Part shown: positions 16,901-17,720 of the stretch, piece after piece
Layout: each line of letters starts with the position of its first letter
How positions within the stretch are numbered: the first letter of the stretch is position 1
Assembly: GCA_022826345.1 (NCBI GenBank)
Contig: JAJDVB010000050.1
Span: forward strand, 1 to 17,720
Source of the DNA: Alphaproteobacteria bacterium
Lineage (GTDB): Bacteria; Pseudomonadota; Alphaproteobacteria; UBA828
Direction: 5' to 3'
DNA length: 17,720 nt
Made by a program: the position numbers and the translations under genes
Notes under the pieces: generated by a model
What the model was told of the DNA's origin: nothing
Seen by the model: the letters and a program-made list of their open reading frames with translations, nothing else
Database searches by the model: none

Positions 16901-17215
16901 ATCCATGCTTCCCTTGAAGTGCGCAGTGGCGTTGCGTGCATCCATGGCGAGGAAAATGAAGCTCCGCGCCTTCCTGATATCGTCATCGAAGCGGAACAGT
17001 TCGCTCCAGTTGTCGAGCAGCGTCTTCAGCAGCGCGTAGACATCGAGCTCCCCGCCCTGGTCGTCGCCGCGCGCGCGGCTGGCGTAATGGCGCCAGTGAT
17101 TGCCGTGGCGATCCTGCATGTGCTTCGCCACATAGGGTCCGAGCCCGACGCGCAAGGCATCCAGCCCCGTATCGATCCGCCCCTTTGCCGCGCGCGCCTT
17201 GTCTGCGTCGCTCAT
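13919..17215 (-). CDS. DUF499 ATPase with N-terminal Swt1-type HEPN domain
   Basis: This 1098-residue protein starts with a HEPN domain (about 1-130) of the Swt1 type, whose signature is MDARNATAHFKG (91-102). Arg93 and His98 form the R-x4-H pair expected of an active HEPN ribonuclease. A linker leads to a DUF499 P-loop ATPase with Walker A TNFGGGKTHTM (244-254) and Walker B CLILLDEVVAFAR (360-372). A Pro-rich segment near 990-1030 precedes a small C-terminal domain rich in charged strands. DUF499 proteins are known neighbours of DUF1156 methylases and helicases in defence islands. The methylase remnant lies 60 bp upstream. The ATG at 17215 has GGAGG four bases upstream (17220-17224). I infer an ATP-driven sensor or loader whose HEPN part may cut RNA when phage is detected, or may only bind RNA. 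Confidence 0.9.
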   Translation of the reverse strand: MSDADKARAAKGRIDTGLDALRVGLGPYVAKHMQDRHGNHWRHYASRARGDDQGGELDVYALLKTLLDNWSELFRFDDDIRKARSFIFLAMDARNATAHFKGSMDAREALRHLDAMRELLAAVGAKPQMAVLEKLYEEQRAADGSPATREERASSLEEPPPPAALRPWREVCEPHPDVLEARFSDAEFAANLAHADQGEGSEEYTDPAAFFRITYATEGLRRVLISTIARLSGKGGDPVIGLQTNFGGGKTHTMLALYHLAGAANAGYKPEELHGIAPLLKEAGVTTLGPVNRAVFVGTHKGAAEAMHAEGARTIRTLWGYIAWRLGGWEAVETIEASEEAGTNPGSERLIPILRDAAPCLILLDEVVAFARQLRGLEYDAFHAFIQSLTEAAATVPGAVVVGSLPESGFEVGDQQGHDALKRLEKIFGRVQSAWTPASGIETFEIVRRRLFQPLDEAGEKARDDTIKAFRRLYRENRADFPPEVREAAYEEQMRRAYPIHPEVLRRFSGDWSVLDKFQRTRGILKIMANAVYGLWSGESTAPLITPALLPFRDTKVRTALLEPLDRAYGPILQSEVDGDQSLAARIEAQRPRLLKARAATRAARAVFLATAPHAGAAAGSMSGTYLRLACAQPDDQIAIYGEALQEIAARAAHLYRDGDSYWFSPKPTLNKLAADRARDVTPEQADQRIVEILRAESRGAGFPRLHTVPEDPADIEDRRHVALIILPPAAVHDASSGPDSAAAAHARDTVERRGTGQRRYRNALVFVAADAANIDAARENARRERAWDSILKDADIRENLTQAQIGQAEKEAGRSRDALLRSVRGAWVHILHPGYSDVTDDVSVMSAGYVMRSTRLVNRGGAKSVPQAVWERVSTDGTVFDKIGPDNLLNSLQPIWSADRPHVPISDIRDWFASYVYLPRLRDDATLDGALHRLVEDIAYDYAFASAFDEDVGSYEGVIDGKTFTSLSFEGGLLVRRGAIPPTSDEGDGVEGTTPPPSPDEPGTDPAVPPPPQPEPRPRRFFANLEIDAEKAGLEVARIMDGLLVELTRTPGSTLRLILDIDGRAGGGGYPKDVVDTVKANVRDLKLDESALGFTED

Positions 17216-17275
17216 GACGCCTCCACCCTCACGTCGATCATCTCGCTGTGCCCATCCTACAGTGCGGGCCGGCCC

Positions 17276-17602
17276 CTATTCGACGCCGGGCAAATTCGGT
17301 TGCGGATCGCCTGCCGGAGTGACGTCCGCCGCAGCCGCTTCGAGCGCAGGCCATTCCTGCGCCAGCATGTTCCAGGTCTGGGCTTCCGCTGAGCGGCCCT
17401 TGCGCTCGCATATGTCGTAGAGGCGGTAGGCGAGCATCCGGGCGGCCTCGCTGTGGGCGGGGTCCATCTTCGCCAGCAGGCTTGCTGCCTCGTCGATCCC
17501 ACCGGCCGGCGATTCCAGAACGCGCGCCAGATGCTGCGCGCACTCCCAATCGGTGAGGCGGGAGTCAGTCGCAGGGTCCCAGTTATACCGGGCGCAATTC
17601 AT
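17276..17602 (-). pseudogene. C-terminal fragment of a DUF1156-type DNA methylase
   Basis: The 108-residue frame matches, from memory, the far C-terminus of large DUF1156 adenine-methylase proteins: WDPATDSRLTDWECAQHL (8-25), then ARMLAYRLYDICERKGRSAEA (about 53-73) and WNMLAQEWPALE. Those proteins are around 900-1000 residues, and the catalytic NPPY-type motif would lie far upstream. In frame, a TGA occurs about nine codons before the ATG at 17602, and no ribosome site precedes that ATG. The other two frames upstream do not show methylase sequence. I conclude the gene was cut near position 17602, though a frameshift within the missing upstream part is possible. The fragment sits 60 bp before the DUF499 gene, which is the usual order for this pair. 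Confidence 0.6.
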
Positions 17603-17720
17603 ATGAACCGATACGGTGAGGCATTGGGATCATCACGATGGCGCGACGGCCCAGTTGCGCCGGGTCGTGTTCGTGATCACGTCGGGCTGGTCGGTCAGCC
17701 ATTGCCACCCCGTCAAGCAG
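17603..17720. other. Unexplained right-edge sequence
   Basis: Upstream of the methylase remnant, a minus-strand frame reads GWQWLTDQPDVITNTTRRNW and stops about 35 bases before the remnant's ATG. It looks like the C-terminus of some protein, but I cannot name the family. It could be a mobile-element gene that interrupted the methylase. The window ends before this can be settled. Confidence 0.3.

Noticed and set aside
1..17720. CRISPR array, tRNA, rRNA or transposase genes
   Set aside because: I saw no regularly spaced repeats, no cloverleaf or rRNA signatures and no DDE or recombinase motifs on either strand by eye.

Overview
The window comes from a high-GC bacterial genome (about two-thirds G+C by eye across most genes), most likely a proteobacterium. 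No ribosomal, tRNA or core housekeeping gene is present to fix the lineage. Every gene I can support lies on the minus strand, so the natural reading direction is right to left. The gene content is that of a chromosomal defence (anti-phage) island.

In transcription order the locus holds: the C-terminal end of a DUF1156-type DNA methylase, cut off upstream (17276-17602); a 1098-aa DUF499 ATPase with an N-terminal Swt1-type HEPN domain (13919-17215); a 408-bp gap with three copies of an 11-bp motif; a 608-aa fusion of an inositol-monophosphatase-type phosphatase and an ADP-ribosylglycohydrolase (11684-13510); a 158-bp gap with a small palindrome; a tandem AAA+ ATPase (9450-11525); and a WYL-domain regulator (8374-9363).

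Next comes a stretch of clearly lower GC (about 50%). It carries an unrecognised 255-aa protein (7519-8286), a caspase-like (DUF6642-type) protein with a His/Cys dyad (6916-7491) and a possible 53-aa ORF (6732-6893). The high-GC operon then resumes with an AddB-like PD-(D/E)XK nuclease (4072-6723). This overlaps an AddA-like UvrD helicase-nuclease (683-4075) by four bases. The last gene is a truncated DUF6361 protein (135-557).

The parts suggest how they might cooperate. The methylase would supply a self mark, the helicase-nuclease pair would degrade DNA, and the two large ATPases could sense or remodel nucleic acid. The HEPN domain is a candidate RNase. The ADP-ribosylglycohydrolase/phosphatase fusion could remove an ADP-ribose or nucleotide-derived mark or signal, and the WYL protein could be the ligand-responsive regulator. 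The caspase-like pair looks like a later effector cassette inserted into the operon. All of this is inference from domains and gene order. Both outer genes, DUF1156 and DUF6361, appear truncated, so the locus in this genome may be decaying or partly rearranged.
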